DNA of 64,000 nucleotides from Caprimulgus europaeus. Taxonomy: Eukaryota; Chordata; Aves; Caprimulgiformes; Caprimulgidae. The first letter of the stretch is position 1, and each line of letters begins with the position of its first letter. The stretch lies in NCBI GenBank assembly GCA_907165065.1, contig OU015529.1, positions 12,406,554 through 12,470,553 on the forward strand, written 5' to 3'. The position numbers were made by a program, and so were the translations under genes. Below are positions 1 through 14,200 of the stretch, one piece after another. The notes beneath the pieces were generated by a model. That model was given only the letters and a program-made list of their open reading frames with translations, searched no databases and was not told the DNA's origin.

Positions 1-1300
1 AGCATGAGGGGTTATAAATATGCCTCTCTTCTACCCACACACTAGGGACTGTTACCAAGTTTCAGACAGTATAGCCCCATAAATATATTTAAGGCTTTCT
101 TTCTTTGGGATTGTGGGTTAGTTTTTTGTTTATTTGTTTGTTTTTATTGTTCTTTATTTTTTTCCAAGTAGAAAGACAACAAGCACTGGAACCTCTTCTG
201 ATAATTAGATCTTGGGAACCAGCCCATCTGTTTCTGTTTATATCCTACCCAAAAAATGTCTATTTTAGCAACACTAACTGCCAGCAAGGTCCAGAAGTCC
301 TTTTCAGTAATTACGTATTTTCGGTCTTTAGAAAACACATTTAGTAGCCAGTTGACCCTAGTGGAATACCATTTTATAGAGGAGATCTTTGCTAGCAGTA
401 ATTGGCCAGCTGGAAATTTCCCTTGGGCAAGTTTAAAACACATCTTCTTTATCTACAATGGAAAAGAAGTTTGTCCTATTATCCTCCCAGACATAAAGAT
501 GTACTTTAGTCTCACAGAGAACTTTGGAAACATTCCCATTAAAGAGAGCTCTGCTTATGTATGGTAGGGGTCAATACGTTTGGTAATTATTACACAGAGT
601 GCATTTGCAGAAAAATGGGAATTTTGTGGTTTGGCAGTTCATGTATTTCTCAGCCAGATCTGCCATTTGCTGTCACATCTCTAAACTCTCTGCAGCATTT
701 TAGTAAATAATTAAAATACTGAGTCTGACTCTCCACTCCATTACTAGCCTTTATAGCAGTGAAACTTCATTTAGCATCATAATTGTGTATATCTATCGCC
801 TCCTGAAGAAGGGGGTAAAGCACAAAGAGGTTCTGGCTAGCAGATAACATTGCTAAAGCAAGCTCTGGATGGAAGTAATGATTTTTAATTTTTGGACAAA
901 ATTACAGAGAAGAGGAAGAAAAAATTAATTTCCTCATCAGCTACAAGTCACCTCAAGGATACATGATAATATCAGAAGTGAAACCAAGTTACTCTAATTT
1001 TCAGCATCAGATTTTAACGAAAAGAGTATTCTTTTCCTCTGGTATTGTCACAGTTAGTTTCTAGGGGGATAATTGGAATCAAACATGATTGATTTCAGGC
1101 AGGAAAGCAAGCAGCAGAGACAGATGAACTTCTGAGCCACAAAGATTTTTTTTTCTATTTTCATTAAGAATAATAATTAAAAAGAGGTGTAGCTCAGCCT
1201 TCTTCAAGATATGATACTTCAGCAAAAGTGTCCCTAAAATTAATATTGTACAAGTTTTCCACCAAGTCTCAGTAGCTGCTTAAATTTTGATCTCTCTATT
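1..1300. other. AT-rich DNA, no gene seen
   Basis: Overlapping short frames on both strands (for example 256-567 plus and 144-443 minus) have no recognisable domains, biased codon use or splice context. They are taken as chance frames. No repeat family was recognised. Confidence 0.55.
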
Positions 1301-1302
1301 TT

Positions 1303-1671
1303 GTGCTGGCAACCAAATGTGTGTTTCCTTCATTAACAGTAAGACTATCCATAAGAACAACTGTCTGCTGCCCATGGCAGACAGGCGTAGGGAAGCCTGC
1401 TGGGACAGTGAGCACTCCTGCTGATCTGCTATTTCACTCACATCACAAATGCAGTTTGGGGTCTGCCCTGATGGAGAGGTGGGATGGGGATTCAGGTCTC
1501 AATGCTGAGGACCTCCTCCATTTGATTTTCTCACAGTGGCTGGCAGATACAACAAAACCTTTCAGTCATGACACTGTTGGCCCTTCAAATGCCCATGGGA
1601 TAAGAGATGCTCTGGCACTGCTTCAAGAAAGAATTTTTGTCAGCCAACATTGTTCCAGTATTTTCGTCTAG
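1303..1671 (+). other. Unexplained 122-codon open frame, probably not a gene
   Basis: This is the longest frame in the first 10 kb and sits in a patch slightly richer in GC. Its product (starts MLATKCVFPS) has no signal peptide, membrane segment, repeats or motif I recognise. It could be a chance frame, a non-coding exon or a worn transposon piece. There is no evidence for translation. Confidence 0.2.
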
Positions 1672-2169
1672 ACTAACACCCATAACAAACCTAACCTGTT
1701 TTAGCTTATGAGTCATTCATGAACTCATCTTCCTGATGTCAAAGGCACACATTTTCCCTAAGCATCTGAGAAAGAAATGACCTATCTGTGCAGTATTTAA
1801 AAATACCTTCCTGCTATTTTGTGATTGACCCTTTGAGTAACGAACTATTGTTTCTGCTCCTTGGTAGGATGACTGAACAGAAGACAACATATTGCTGGGG
1901 AGACATTCATTTGAAAATGCCATTTGAAAGATGTCAGACAAGCTTTTTGTCTGGGTTTTTTTAGGTCACTTAAGGTGGCTGAAATCTTTTCTTGGGGAAA
2001 TGTAGCTGTGCTTTTTTGTGACACAGCACCTTGCCTTGATTTTTTTCTTCTGGTGTATTTTGCCCTGCCTGAATCTTGTCCAAACCTCTTATCTCCTATG
2101 CATTAATAAAATGGTCAAGAAGGTTTTCATGTGATATTAAATGTTTCAGCTGTTTCCCTCTTTTTTTTT

Positions 2170-2230
2170 TATTGTTGCTTTTGAAAGAAAACCTTTTGCT
2201 TTTATTTTTTTTCAGAAGAAAACCTTTCCT
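2170..2230 (+). repeat. Degenerate two-copy repeat, about 32-bp period, T-rich
   Basis: The unit GAAAGAAAACCTTTT at about 2,183 recurs as AGAAGAAAACCTTTC at about 2,214, each preceded by a T-rich TTTTATT stretch. It is a low-complexity duplication with no further meaning seen. Confidence 0.55.
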
Positions 2231-4634
2231 CTGATATTTTTCTCCACTTAGTGAAAAATGTTGAAATATCCTGCTCTGATTCAGAACTGTACCAATTAAG
2301 GTATCACCTACACACATAGACACACACAAACACCCATGACAAGATGGGAATTCAGCTGTTTTAATAGCATTCTTTCTCTGCTTCTTGCCTAGCATGCACC
2401 CTCTTTCAGTGATATTATTTTCAAGAAAACATGTTGGAGAAACTGTTCATTAGCAAGCAGTGTGCTGCAAGAAGGGTGGATCTGTAGAGGGAAATGGCAC
2501 TTAAAAGGTATGTAGATCTTGCGGGTATTTCAGGGAGTCTTACTTTGGATCAATTTTAATGATGTCCCATGAGCTGAAAGCCTATTAGCAGTTGGAATGG
2601 ATTGGTTTTCTGCTAAAGGAGTTGAATTCATATGCTCCAAGGTTGTGCGGTGATGTAAATCATAATTCTATAAGCGAGGCTGATCAGGAGATGAACTCTG
2701 TTTTAAAAAGTTACTGCAGGTATAGTATTAGATACTGCCTTTCTAGTGACAGACCACTGCTGTGGACACTTAGTCATCTCTTACATTTTAATTCCTTAAA
2801 ATATCTTCCACTGCAAATTTTGACCATCCAGTTATATAGACCTTGGCAATAAAGGGTGTCTTATCAGGCTTTCATGGTGATCTTGCACTTGTCACACAGG
2901 AGGAAAAAAAATCACCATTTATTTTTATTAATAGCAACTGTTGACTGTGCAATGGTAATTGCAATGTGAATTACTGTGGAAGAAGGGATATCCATTATTG
3001 TAATTGTTTAGAAAACTGTAGCATAATGGAAGCTTTTGTTAAATAAGTCTGAAGGCAAGTTTAGTGAGTTTTGTCTTGCTACTTTTAATCTAAATAAATG
3101 TGATTTCATAATCTGAGAGTCCAAAAATCATACCATTAAAATCCAGAAATATAAATTATTTTGTCAAGTTATTAGTGGAACTGACAATTTGACAGTTTTT
3201 TGTAAATGCTGGCATGATGTGTATATACACATAAGTGGTTTTACTCTGCAGGAAGTAGATTAATTCAGACTCTTTTTAGCCCCACAAACTGTCATCTTAG
3301 GGACATGGTTTATTAAATTTACCTGAACATGAAATTAAAATGTGATTGATGTCTTCTTATTTGATGTACGTATAATTTTGTGATACTAGTGAGAGCTGTA
3401 TATTTTGAGGATTAGGTACAATGAGAATTCAGTTGCAATTAAGTTAAATAGAGAATGAGGAAGTAGTTTGTATGGTAGGTATTTCATGACTAGTTAGCTC
3501 TTGTAGTCTGACAAATAGTAATTAACCTGGGACAATCTGAGATATCTCTAGCTATTAAAACTGAACTGTCTTTATTGAGAGTAAATGAGAGCTTATCCTT
3601 GGAGGGCAGTTTCTGGAGACATTGACTTTCTCCCATTTCTTCAGTGAAATCTTCACATTTACAGTACTGCCTTATGCTTTTATGACCCCAAATGTCTACT
3701 GGAAGAAAATTTTGATTGGAGCTTAGTAAATCCTTCTAATTTTATGGAGATATTAGCAATACTAGCCTGATGATGTCTGGAACCAAGGCCAAAGACAGAG
3801 TAGTAAAGTTCAGCTCTGGTGAACTAAAACTGATACTGCAGGTTCATCTCAGAATGAATCCTTATTTCAGTACTTAAACACATGTCCCTTTTATTTCCTT
3901 GATGGCTGAGAGGAGACTGTAAGTCACTACTCAGTTGTGTTGAAGACATTTACAAATTAAAGTCTTCTAGATAAATCTTATAGGATAAGGATTTAAATTT
4001 CAATATAAATGACAGAAATGAAGGAATTAATGATTTGCACAACTTCTTAAAATAGTTCATGCAAAAACTTTCTGTAATGCAATGTTCTGGGTGAAAATTA
4101 ACATGCAGAAATCCAAGAAAATTTAAAATGATAGTTCCCATAGATACTGTAACTCATCTAACAATCTAGTTAGGCAGTCCTGCCTGTATCTAATTTGGAA
4201 TTTTGGAGATGGACATGTTAACTCCTCAGTGGGATGAAGGTAGATAGATAACTCACACTATTAGTTGTCCACACTCCTTAAATAAGCGTGAGAGTGACTC
4301 AGCTAAATTGTACTTATAGTTGGAATTGGAATTCTGTCCAATAGGTATAGGCAAAATTCCATCATCACCTGGACACATGATTGTAGAAAAAAAGGCTTCT
4401 CATTTCTAATGAAGGAATTTCATTGCCTGCAGGGGGTTTGGGGAGGGACCCAGAGATATGCATGCTGCAATTGGGCATATACTGTGAGGATCTTCTAGTC
4501 TGTCTTCAGCAAACCAGAAGCATCCTTTCTCTTGGGCAAGCTGATAACACAAGAATGAATAAACAGTTAATGTTTCCCTTCCTGTAATCAGAGAAAGTAA
4601 TAATTCAAAACCTAATTAACTGCAGCAGTACTGG

Positions 4635-4658
4635 AAAAAAAAAAAAAAAAAAAAAAAA
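4635..4658 (+). repeat. Poly-A tract, 24 A
   Basis: An uninterrupted run of 24 A is flanked by CTGG and GAAC. No SINE or processed transcript is recognisable upstream. Confidence 0.95.
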
Positions 4659-5272
4659 GAACTATTAGATAGGTATGTTTTCAGCAAAAGCATCTTCTGA
4701 GCCTTTGGTGACAAAATAAATCTTACTATCCTGATGATAGCGTCTGGAAGTGTCTAAAATCTGGTGGTCTAGATAGTCCAGGGAAAATGGAATCTTGTAT
4801 ATTTGACAGCATAATTATTATGCCCCGACAGATTTATACAGCTTTTTCATAAGAAACACTTAATACTTCATACGGATATTACTTTTCTCATCAAATATCA
4901 CTTTAGAAAAAAGTTAATAATTTAGGAACTTTTATATTAAAAAATGGCTAATTCAACAGATGCATCTGATATCATCATCAGGCACTGCATGAAGGGCACT
5001 GAAACTTTTTCTTTTTGCCTTGAAGTAAACCTGGAGTTTATGCCAGACTTTCCAAAGCTTGATGATCCTGGATTTCAAGCAGTAGTTTAAAGCCACCCTA
5101 AAGAGGATAGATGGTTGTTCCCTTCAGTACTGTTTTGTCCTGAGACTCCTGGCCAGCTTACTCTCCTTACATCTTCTACTGTGTTCCTGACATCATTAGG
5201 TAAAACCTATTCTATTTATCCTTCTTTTCAAGTTTTGATTTTCATGTTTATCTTAATTTCATTGGCACAAAC

Positions 5273-5288
5273 AAATAAATAAATAAAT
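5273..5288 (+). repeat. (AAAT)4 microsatellite
   Basis: Four perfect AAAT units. Simple tandem repeat. Confidence 0.9.
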
Positions 5289-8200
5289 CACCTGTGCTAT
5301 ATATCACACTGTCAATACATCTATTACTTGGAGAATGAATAAAATCAACCTCTGATATAGTTCTTAAAAACTGGGAAGAAGTGTGGGCTTCACTGTAAAC
5401 ATGACAAAGTTTCTCTAACTTATTCAAAGAGTATTTTCCTGATTTAGAAGCAGCAAATAGTTCAGGACACATAGCATAAGGCACATGGAAGACATGGAAA
5501 AAAAAATTCTTACAGATATAATTAATATTATTTTTTTTCATATGCAAACACATGCTGGGAAGAAGCCTGGATGGGACTCCTTCCTTAGAGAGAAATATAA
5601 ATTAAGATGCAGATGTTTTATTATACATACTTACACACATATGTATTTACTTAAACCAAGAAATATATATGTATAATATGTAGGTACATGGGCATCTTTT
5701 TGCCTAATTTACCAGTTATCTTGAAGAAAACAAAGTGCTGTGAAGCCTTGCTGTTGTGGGAACAGATCTGGAGGGAATAAATATCCAATGAGTAGTATTT
5801 TAGAACATCACTTAGGCTCAAATCCCTGTCTGTGAAGTCAGAGAGAAACCCGGATAAGATTGAGTAAATAAAAGATTGTTTCTGAAGTGCCTTCCATGGG
5901 AGCTTAAATATTTTATCCTTGACATTGCAAAAGTTCTTATTCCATCAGGGACACTGTTGTCAAGTTAGCTTCATTGATTCTCAAGGAAAAGAACTGTAAC
6001 ACCACTTCATTTTTCACTAATCTATGGAAGACTACAACAGAACCACTGCAGCACATTAAGTGGAATTAAAGCATGTGTGTAGCATCTTTCTACAGCAGTT
6101 CCTGAGACACCCATCAGTCTGTAACTTTTGAACAGGAGATGCTAGATTAATGAAATACAGAAACTGTGTGATTGTTTAGTTCAAACTGAATGCCACCGAT
6201 AGCCAAATGGACAAATTTGATCAGTCTGGGCAGGTGGGTTGTAGTTAATTGTTGCTGCTTTTGAAAATCTAAGTGCTTTGTATGACAGGTTCATTTTTCT
6301 GCATATTTGTCTCTTTGAATCTCAGGAGGAGGCAATATAAATCACACATCACACAAAAGGTAAGTACAGATAGCAGTTGGAAGTAGGATGTTTTGGTACA
6401 CAAAACTTTCTTCAAGAAGCATATGAAAGTGTTTCTCCCTATTTACCAGGTAGAGAGTTTAGGCACTTACTTTCAGAGGTTTACCTTGCTGAGTACTTAA
6501 AATTACGTATGACTTGAATTTTGCTGTGCTTTTTAAGGATCCATCAGTTGATACAATAATGGAGTAGAATATCCAAAATGGGTAGGGATATGAATCACTT
6601 CTCCGGAGGTAGCTCACTTGATTCAGAAGTAGGGAATAACTTAGAATAAGGATCTGCCTATGTTACATGAGGTGACTTTCCCAGTGATGTCCTGTTTGCC
6701 ATTAGCACAGAAACTAGCATGGAAAGCTGAACGTTGGTAGCTGCTAATGTGTAAGCATAGATCTTTGGGAAATCTAGTTCCAAGTGAAGTGAAACTCAAG
6801 GAAAGGGGCGTGTTGTCAGATCATAGAGGCAGTATTTGCCATTACAGCTGTGTGTGTACATAATGGTTCTTACCTATATGGGTTGAGTGGCCAATCTAGC
6901 TTTGAACTACACCAACCTCACATCCACCCCACAGTGGTCACTGTTGGTTTATGCCCTTCCAGTGACATGCTGGATTTTTCAGCATATCACACTGCATTTC
7001 TCATTGCATTGCTTCACTCCAATTAGAAAAAAGAGAGTAGCTGTGTAAAACCAGAAGCATCTGAGCAAACATAACATGCAACTTCTTAGAGAAAATTGCT
7101 TGCCTGGGGTTGGGTTGAGGGGGACAGCACTGACCTTGGTGTGCATCCCTTTAAAGATATGAGGTCAATAAATACATAAATCTGCTTCAGATACCAGCAG
7201 TAAAAAAGAGACATTCTTCCAGAGCTATGAAACACATTTACCAAGAGACTAAGGAGCATATCAGCCCTTGAAATATGTGGTCTAGTGAGTTTCTTAAGGA
7301 TATTTGGCCTGCACAGAAAACATTCAGTCATCCTAATCTTCACGGATCGAGGAAAATGACTGTCAACATGTTGAGGAAAACTGCAGAACAAATTGAGTCA
7401 ATCCTTCTGCTTTCTGCCTTGGTTGGACAGAAAATGGCAATTCAGAAGAGTCGGATAGGAAAGTGCTGATGCCAATAAAGGGTCTTCACTACTGAATCCT
7501 AATGGAATACATCTTTATGAGGTGGTGTCTTACTTTGCAAGGCCAAGGGTTACATTTGAATCACTAATAATGAAGATATTTCTATAAATATGCAACTGTT
7601 ATAGCTATGCTGACAATTCTTTTTGTATCCTGTTCTGATTAATTTAAATGCTTGTCTAACACTTGCTACATATCTACTCTAAACATTTAATTTCTTTACT
7701 TTACATCTGTTTCTTGATCATGTAATGCATAAGTGAGGCAAAGGATTAATAAAATGCTGTTATTCTGGAAGTCAAAAAGCTTTCATCTCTTCTTTTCCCC
7801 TCTCTCCCAAACCATAGGCAGGTGTAGAAAGGTTTTATGTTACTCCATAGGTACAGTTTCTAACACAGAGAAAGCAGATGTTGTGCTGATAAAAAATGAG
7901 GTCTTACAGAGTACAGCTGAACCATTGATGTGTTTCAGTAAAGGAACACCAGCTTCTACAGCCAGTGGTACTCATGCATGTCACAGAGACAAGACATCAC
8001 TGGAGTGTCTCTGTTGTCCAGTCTAACTGCCTGGGGTTGCTCTTTCAGGGAGGAAGGAAGGATAGAAGAAGTAATATGCAACAGTCAATGTGGAGACTCT
8101 AGGATTAAAAGATGAGCATTTCTGGAAATGAAGTGTACCTTTTTGATGTCAAGAAAATAACTTTTTATTAGATGGCAAAGCAAATGCTTAACTAGCATCC

Positions 8201-9557
8201 ATCTACACCACTTCAAATAGAAAAGAAATATTTGCAACATCTGGGAGGTGAGGAACAAGTGAGCTTTTGGAATATTATAGTAAAATCCTCTTTTCTCTAT
8301 CTTCCTTGGTATAACACTTCTAATTTATGCTACAACTTTTTATATTTTCATATTTTTATTATATTATAAATCTACTAGGGGACTCCTAAGGGCTTGGCTG
8401 TATTTGAAATAGTAGATCTTTACTAATACAAAAGGTGAGCTAGCACTTTTTCTTGTCTGCTTCTAACATCTGAGCATACGAAAACACTGTTGTATTTCAG
8501 CACATTGCAGTGTTATTTCGATATAACACAGTCTTTGGTTGTGGTGACCTGCTTACACATTGCCTTTGAGCGATGGAGCAAACTCAGTGTGGTTATACTT
8601 TTGTCAGGAAAAACAAGTGCAGATGCACTTAGACTATTGCCACAAAGTTATAATGAAGTTCTTTTCTGCTCTATATTGTATCTGTAACCAAAAGTTTTCA
8701 CTGTTTTCTGAATGCAGAGTACCATGTTGCACAGACACTAATTAAATATATGTATTGGATAGTTTTCTCTTGAAATATGGTACTGGTCCTTGCCATATGA
8801 TTCTTTGCTAAGGCTTCTGTGAGGCTGCCTGTTTAAGGGGTTTGTGCACATAAAGATTTTTTTTCCTTTATAGTAAAGCAAGTGTTACAACAAGCAATGG
8901 CAGACTGATAGCACACTCTGGTCTGGAACTGGTTTTCCCACGATTTCAAGTTATCAGTTTGCTGCACCTGTGGACATGAGTTGAGACACAGTAACAGTCC
9001 ACATGGATGCTTTCAGCACAGCCCTATGGCAAAGTGAGACAGTCCGAGTTCAGATATAGCAAACCTGTTCTGTCTCATAATTGAGGTGAGCTTGAAGTCA
9101 GCATCCTCATTACCGTGTGCCTGCTGAAGGTGGGAACTTAACATGCAATAGTTTGTTGGCTTGCAGAAGTGTGAGCAGATTCTGTGGCTCCTTAAATACA
9201 GCTCACTGAGAATCGATGCAATAACATAAAGGAAGACAATCTAATTCTGATACTGGTCTAAGCTACTTCTGGTCAAAGAACCAGGGGGTGCTGTGAAATC
9301 ATAAAGCAAGTAACCATGAACAGCTATTGATTTTCTTTTTTTTAATTTTCCCTTTTGTTTTCCCACTCTGGTTCAATAGCTTCTTTGAATGTGCTCAGGG
9401 ACTGTGTGACTTCATGAAGAAAGGGAACATTCCAAAGCAAAAGAGAACATGAAGTACTGTGGAGATCAGTGCAGAACTCCCTAGGGTTTTATTAACTAAG
9501 TAAATGACTTACATGCCAGCAGCCAAAAGGCAAATTTTCGAGTCAGAGATGATGCTA

Positions 9558-9612
9558 GGGAAAAAAGAAATTAAAAAAAAATAAAAAGAAAACAAAGAAG
9601 AAAAGAAAAAAC
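9558..9612 (+). repeat. A-rich purine tract
   Basis: Some 55 bases are almost all A with scattered G and C, ending before CAACCCC. Low-complexity sequence. No transposon body is recognised next to it. Confidence 0.75.
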
Positions 9613-10344
9613 AACCCCACACAGGAATGAATAATTGAAATTTCACAATAGGCAGATGAAAAACGATCCTAGATTAACTCCATTGGCTGCAAGTTTGGAA
9701 AGCAGCTTAATATAGATAACAGCAGAATAAAAAGATGCAGCAATATGAAAAAAAATCTTGTATTTCAAAAGAGAAGATGTTGAAAGCCGCATACTGAAAA
9801 GGGAAGAGGCTTGGGAGTTTAACTGAAGGTAAAAAATAAAGTAAAAACATAAAAAGCCACCCTGTGTTCAGGTGCATTTCAGGATATCATAAGTATTTTA
9901 AGTAGTCTTGTAAGAGAAATGTGGTATAAATCAAAGAAGATAGTGTTCTTGCTAGAAGGCTTGGGGAATGAAGACCTTGCTCACAGCAGACTGTTCAGGT
10001 TTGGTGACTAAAATTGTGAAAACATTTAATCGCTGTTGAAGGGAAAGCGGTACTGAGCAATCACAGATTAGTCCTGATTTCCAAGATTCAACCACACTAT
10101 AAAGAGTAAGAAAAGTCAGATTTATTTCTCCCTGCTAAAGATAAGAAAGACCTCCAGAGGGACCCACACATTTCTGATAGAATCACCAAAGAAGCATGAG
10201 AAAATGTGATCCAATTACATTTTTTAAATAACTTGCAAGTGGAAACATTTGTCTGGATGTGTGGAAGAAGGGAATTTCAAGTGAAAGTGTTGGATTTCAG
10301 AATTAAGTTAGCAAAATCAGAAAACTAGTTTTTGATGGGAAGGG

Positions 10345-10363
10345 TCAGAGAGAGAGAGAGAGA
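10345..10363 (+). repeat. (AG)9 microsatellite
   Basis: Nine AG units follow GGGTC. Simple repeat. Confidence 0.9.
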
Positions 10364-10614
10364 CATCCATGGAGCTACAGACTAAATATGAACAACTCTT
10401 TCTCAATCTAATAAACTCTTTCTAATTATTCATAAAACTAAGACAAGAGTGACCAGAAGGTGACCCCTGGAAGCTCAAGCTGAGGATGCTTGCTTGCACC
10501 TCTCCATTCACATTTGACCTACACAAATTCTTTTTCCTTAAGCTGAATGTTTTGTTTTGTTTTCTTTTGTTTTTTCCCTACTGGAGGATTCTGGAAGCTG
10601 TGAGGATCTGCACT

Positions 10615-11200
10615 ATGAACTTGTCTCAAAGATTGCTTGCAAGCACAGTCACAAGATCACAGGGTCCTGAAAACCCCTACTTACAAAAATGTTCTGCCTG
10701 GGCATGCCCCTGCCACAAGCATGCAGCAGTCACTGGGGGACACAGAGAGATGGGCTGTTGCCATGAGAACCACGGCCCTCAAAGGAGTATTTAAGAAGGA
10801 CCAGCACAGGAGTGTTGGGGGGGATGATGACCACCTGACTGCACTGCACCATGCTGCACCACCGTCGGAACAAGCCCCATGAGTGACTGCCCACCACCGA
10901 GGAACTAAGACCTCCTCAGCCACCTCACCGCCACCTTGCTGCAGGACCCGTGATGATGACTATTCTTGCAGCTCTATCCCAACTGCTGGCTTGATTTCCA
11001 TCTTCCATTCCATCCTATCCTATCGCTATTCTCTATTAGTTTTTCTTTTTGTGATAAAAGGTGTTCTGGGTGTACAGCATTTGACCTCGTTTGTGTCTTA
11101 ATCTCACGCTTGGGATCGTATCGAAATCTTCCCTGACATCGGATTAGGACATTTAAATGATCCTGATATCGGATCGGGACATAAGATGAGATGAACTCCA
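10615..11200 (+). mobile_element. Probable solo LTR (endogenous retrovirus fossil)
   Basis: This block of about 580 bp is clearly GC-richer than its AT-rich flanks. It has the layout of an avian LTR: a GC-rich first half, a TATA-like TATTTAAGAA at 10,788, a pyrimidine-rich stretch with CCATCCTATCC-type repeats at about 11,000-11,040, an ATAAAA polyadenylation-like signal at 11,055, and a terminal part with two related ATCGGAT...GGACAT units (11,137-11,184). The word TGAACT occurs just outside both edges and could be a target duplication. No retroviral coding region lies beside it. If it is an LTR it is a solo remnant, and the absence of internal sequence points to recombination between LTRs. 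Exact ends and family are uncertain. A non-coding exon is the alternative. Confidence 0.42.
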
Positions 11201-11204
11201 CAAG

Positions 11205-14200
11205 GGACAATGGTTTAATATTTGTACTGCAATAGTTGGTAAATGCTTGAATCTAGTATTGGCCTTAGTGATACCAAGTCGTGCACAGAGCAAAGAAGGA
11301 TTTTTTCCCTTTTCCTTTTATAAGCCACAAAATCAGAAGTTTATTCTCAAAAGGAATTTGTTCCTATATCCCAAATGATTCTGGTCAAGAACTTAGGCTG
11401 AACTTCTCATACATTTGAAGCATCATCCGGTGCTTCTAAGATACCATAAAAGCAGAAGTATTGTAAAAATGGCTGCTAAATAAAAGACAACATGTCTGTC
11501 ACTGGATCTGCAATTTGTATGAGCTTTGTAAACACTTCAGTGGAAATAAATATGCAAAATGAAATTTGGTACAGACTTCTGTGTAGTTCTTCAGGAGTAC
11601 ATTATAATTTACCTGCTTTAAGCTAATGTGGGCTGCATTTGTGTTGGTTTTGGTGCAAAGGAAAATGTTATTTTAATAAGGCAGGAATGATGGAGAGATA
11701 TGACAATACATGTGGAAGCTAAATTTCATTAAGCTGAATTTTAACTTAGAAGGCTGGTTAATGGAGAAAAGCTGATCCCTAATTGTATTCTGATCTGTGA
11801 TTTGTCCTGTGGAAAAACTTAGTTTTCTTTATGGGTGACTGAGGGAGACTAAGGAGTTATGTTCCTAGGCTTAAAAGTTATCTTGGCTTACAGTTATCTT
11901 CCCCTCTCCCACGGCATCTTCTTTAGTACAAGTGAAAGAAAGAACCTGATACTGGTGAGCCTTTCAGGACCATGCCAAACACCCGACCCCTTAAAAACCA
12001 ATAGCTTTGATAACTCCTCTTAGAGAATACATTGAAAGGTACTGTCATGAGTTTTGTATTATTTTTAACTTCATGTGATAAGTTTCCCCTTCAGCAGTCT
12101 TTACTAGTAACTTTAAAGCAGTAGGCTCTGGTAAATATTTACAATCCAAAGTATCAATATTGGTTTTCACTTAAGAGGATGCTTTGTTCTTAAAATTTTA
12201 GTTTAAGCATACAGAAAAATAATGAATAACTAAACCACAATCCAAATGTGAAACTTCTTAAAGCTTTGCAATGTGTTTCTTGGTGTATTCAAATTCCCCA
12301 TCTACCTAAGTGCTTCCTGAAAATCAGGACATGGATTATGGTGAAAACTTAAAGATATCAGTTTTATTTTTCACATAACTATTCAGATCTGTTTGCAAGT
12401 AACCTCATTGCTAAGCACTCCTGTTGATCATTTCTTTAAGGATACAGTATCTCTTTTTTTCTTTTGTTTTTATTATTTTCCTTTCATTTTTGCTTTAGTG
12501 TGTGTATGTGTATGTACGTGTGTGTGGACATCTGTAGCTTGGTATGAGTGCAGAGGGAGTGGAGGATGAAAATGTAATCTGGAAGGAGCTGTTTGGGCAT
12601 GAAGAGCCTGGTGAGAAGTGACTGGTATCATCTGTTGTTGTTGTTCCAAGCAGCCATACCATAAGTAACTTGTGTTTCTTTAAAAAAAACCTCCTCTTAT
12701 CCCATCTGTTGGCCATATGGGTGAAAAAACATGGTTTTCAGCATGCCCACACCTACTCACTGGCCAACAATCTGTCCTGGCCTAAACACTGCTGCTTACT
12801 GTGCCATAGCAAATTGTTCTTCTTGGGAGCAACCAAGGGAATCTCTGCCTGCAAAGCGGGCTTTAGGAAAAATCTGAAAAAAAAATGAACATATGCATCA
12901 ATCTATTTTGAGCCAGTGAGATTCTTTAGCTTGCCTCATTGCTCTTTCAGGGGATAGAGAGAGAAATTGTGCTGGATTTTCAGCCAACTGGATCAACTCA
13001 GATAGTTTTCTGAAAAGTGCCTGTGCAAAGATTTGGTATAAACTAGGCTGGCCACATTTTGAGTTAGAAGACACCAAAAATCAGTCATATCTTAGAATCC
13101 ATCTCAGATTTTACCTTGGATCATGTACATTGATTTAGTGCACTGGAGATGTTACTTTTAGGTAAGAGTTTGCTTTGTGTTTAACATGGTGTCTTTTGAT
13201 ACGCACTTGAGTATATAGGCCCTCAGAGTAGTTTTCTTCCTAATTGAGCCAAAGTTGAAGTGCATGCTTGAGCATTGTCGGAAGCAGCCTGCATGCCAGG
13301 TGGATCCATGCTCTCCATCAGTTAGCTCTCTACATACGCACACTGCACACCTGGGAAAAGCAACAAACTGAAACTTCACTTCAATAAGCACAATGCAGAC
13401 ATATGATCCAGAATATTAATGGATCTCAGCAAATTAAACTCTGGTCCTTCCCTCTTTCCATTCCACCACACAGAATTTGTACCCACTGAGACCAGCACTC
13501 TCTGGAAGGATGTGTAGCAATTCCCATGACACAGAGACAACCTCCAAATCACTAATTGTGCACCTAATGAATGAGTTGCAAGACCTGATCCAAGCATTAT
13601 TGAAGTACTAGGGGAAAAACATTTTAAAAATTTCTCAGTGACTTGGTTGGGTTTTGCTCTTGAGGTTTGAACCTCAACCTAATTTAGTTGTGGCACTTTT
13701 CTCCTTAATATCAAACAGGGCTTTTCAAAGCTGATATTCTTCACTTGTTCCCTTCAGTTCAGAGAAAGCGTGTTTTCCCATTTACAGGGAAAAAGTTTGC
13801 ACTCTTCTAACAGTGACTTTTTATAATTTTAATCTATGAGTGTAATGTTTTTAGGTAAGATGTTCTACCAATATGATAATGTTGTGGTGGCCTTCAGAAA
13901 TATTACAATTTTAAGTTTAGGACTCAATAAATCATTCCATTTTTTATATTCTGCAACTCAGTGGGAAAATTATCTCAAATGTCTTATGTATTCAAAAAGC
14001 AACAAGGACTGAGAGCAGAATCTAAAATCTGTTTTTGCTTGGAACATGAACAATGTGGCTTAAATACAAGGTTTGGGGCCCAGCAAAACCTTGACTGTAA
14101 TGCTGTTATCTTGTTTTAAAAGCTGTGGGAATCAAGAAAGACTTTCAGGATGAAAAGTGGTTAACAAGGAAGAAACTTCTTCAGCTGTTGCCTGTCTTGA

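Larger units (their letters stand above)
1680..10610. other. AT-rich unique DNA with simple repeats only
   Basis: Apart from the simple repeats listed separately, I see no gene, RNA gene or transposon here. The frames present are under about 105 codons, lie on both strands and match nothing known. An AT-only patch at 8,338-8,372 and pyrimidine tracts near 7,780-7,810 have no further features. Confidence 0.55.

Noticed and set aside
256-567. 103-codon plus-strand frame near the window start
   Set aside because: Antisense to a 99-codon frame, AT-rich codon use, no family. Treated as chance.
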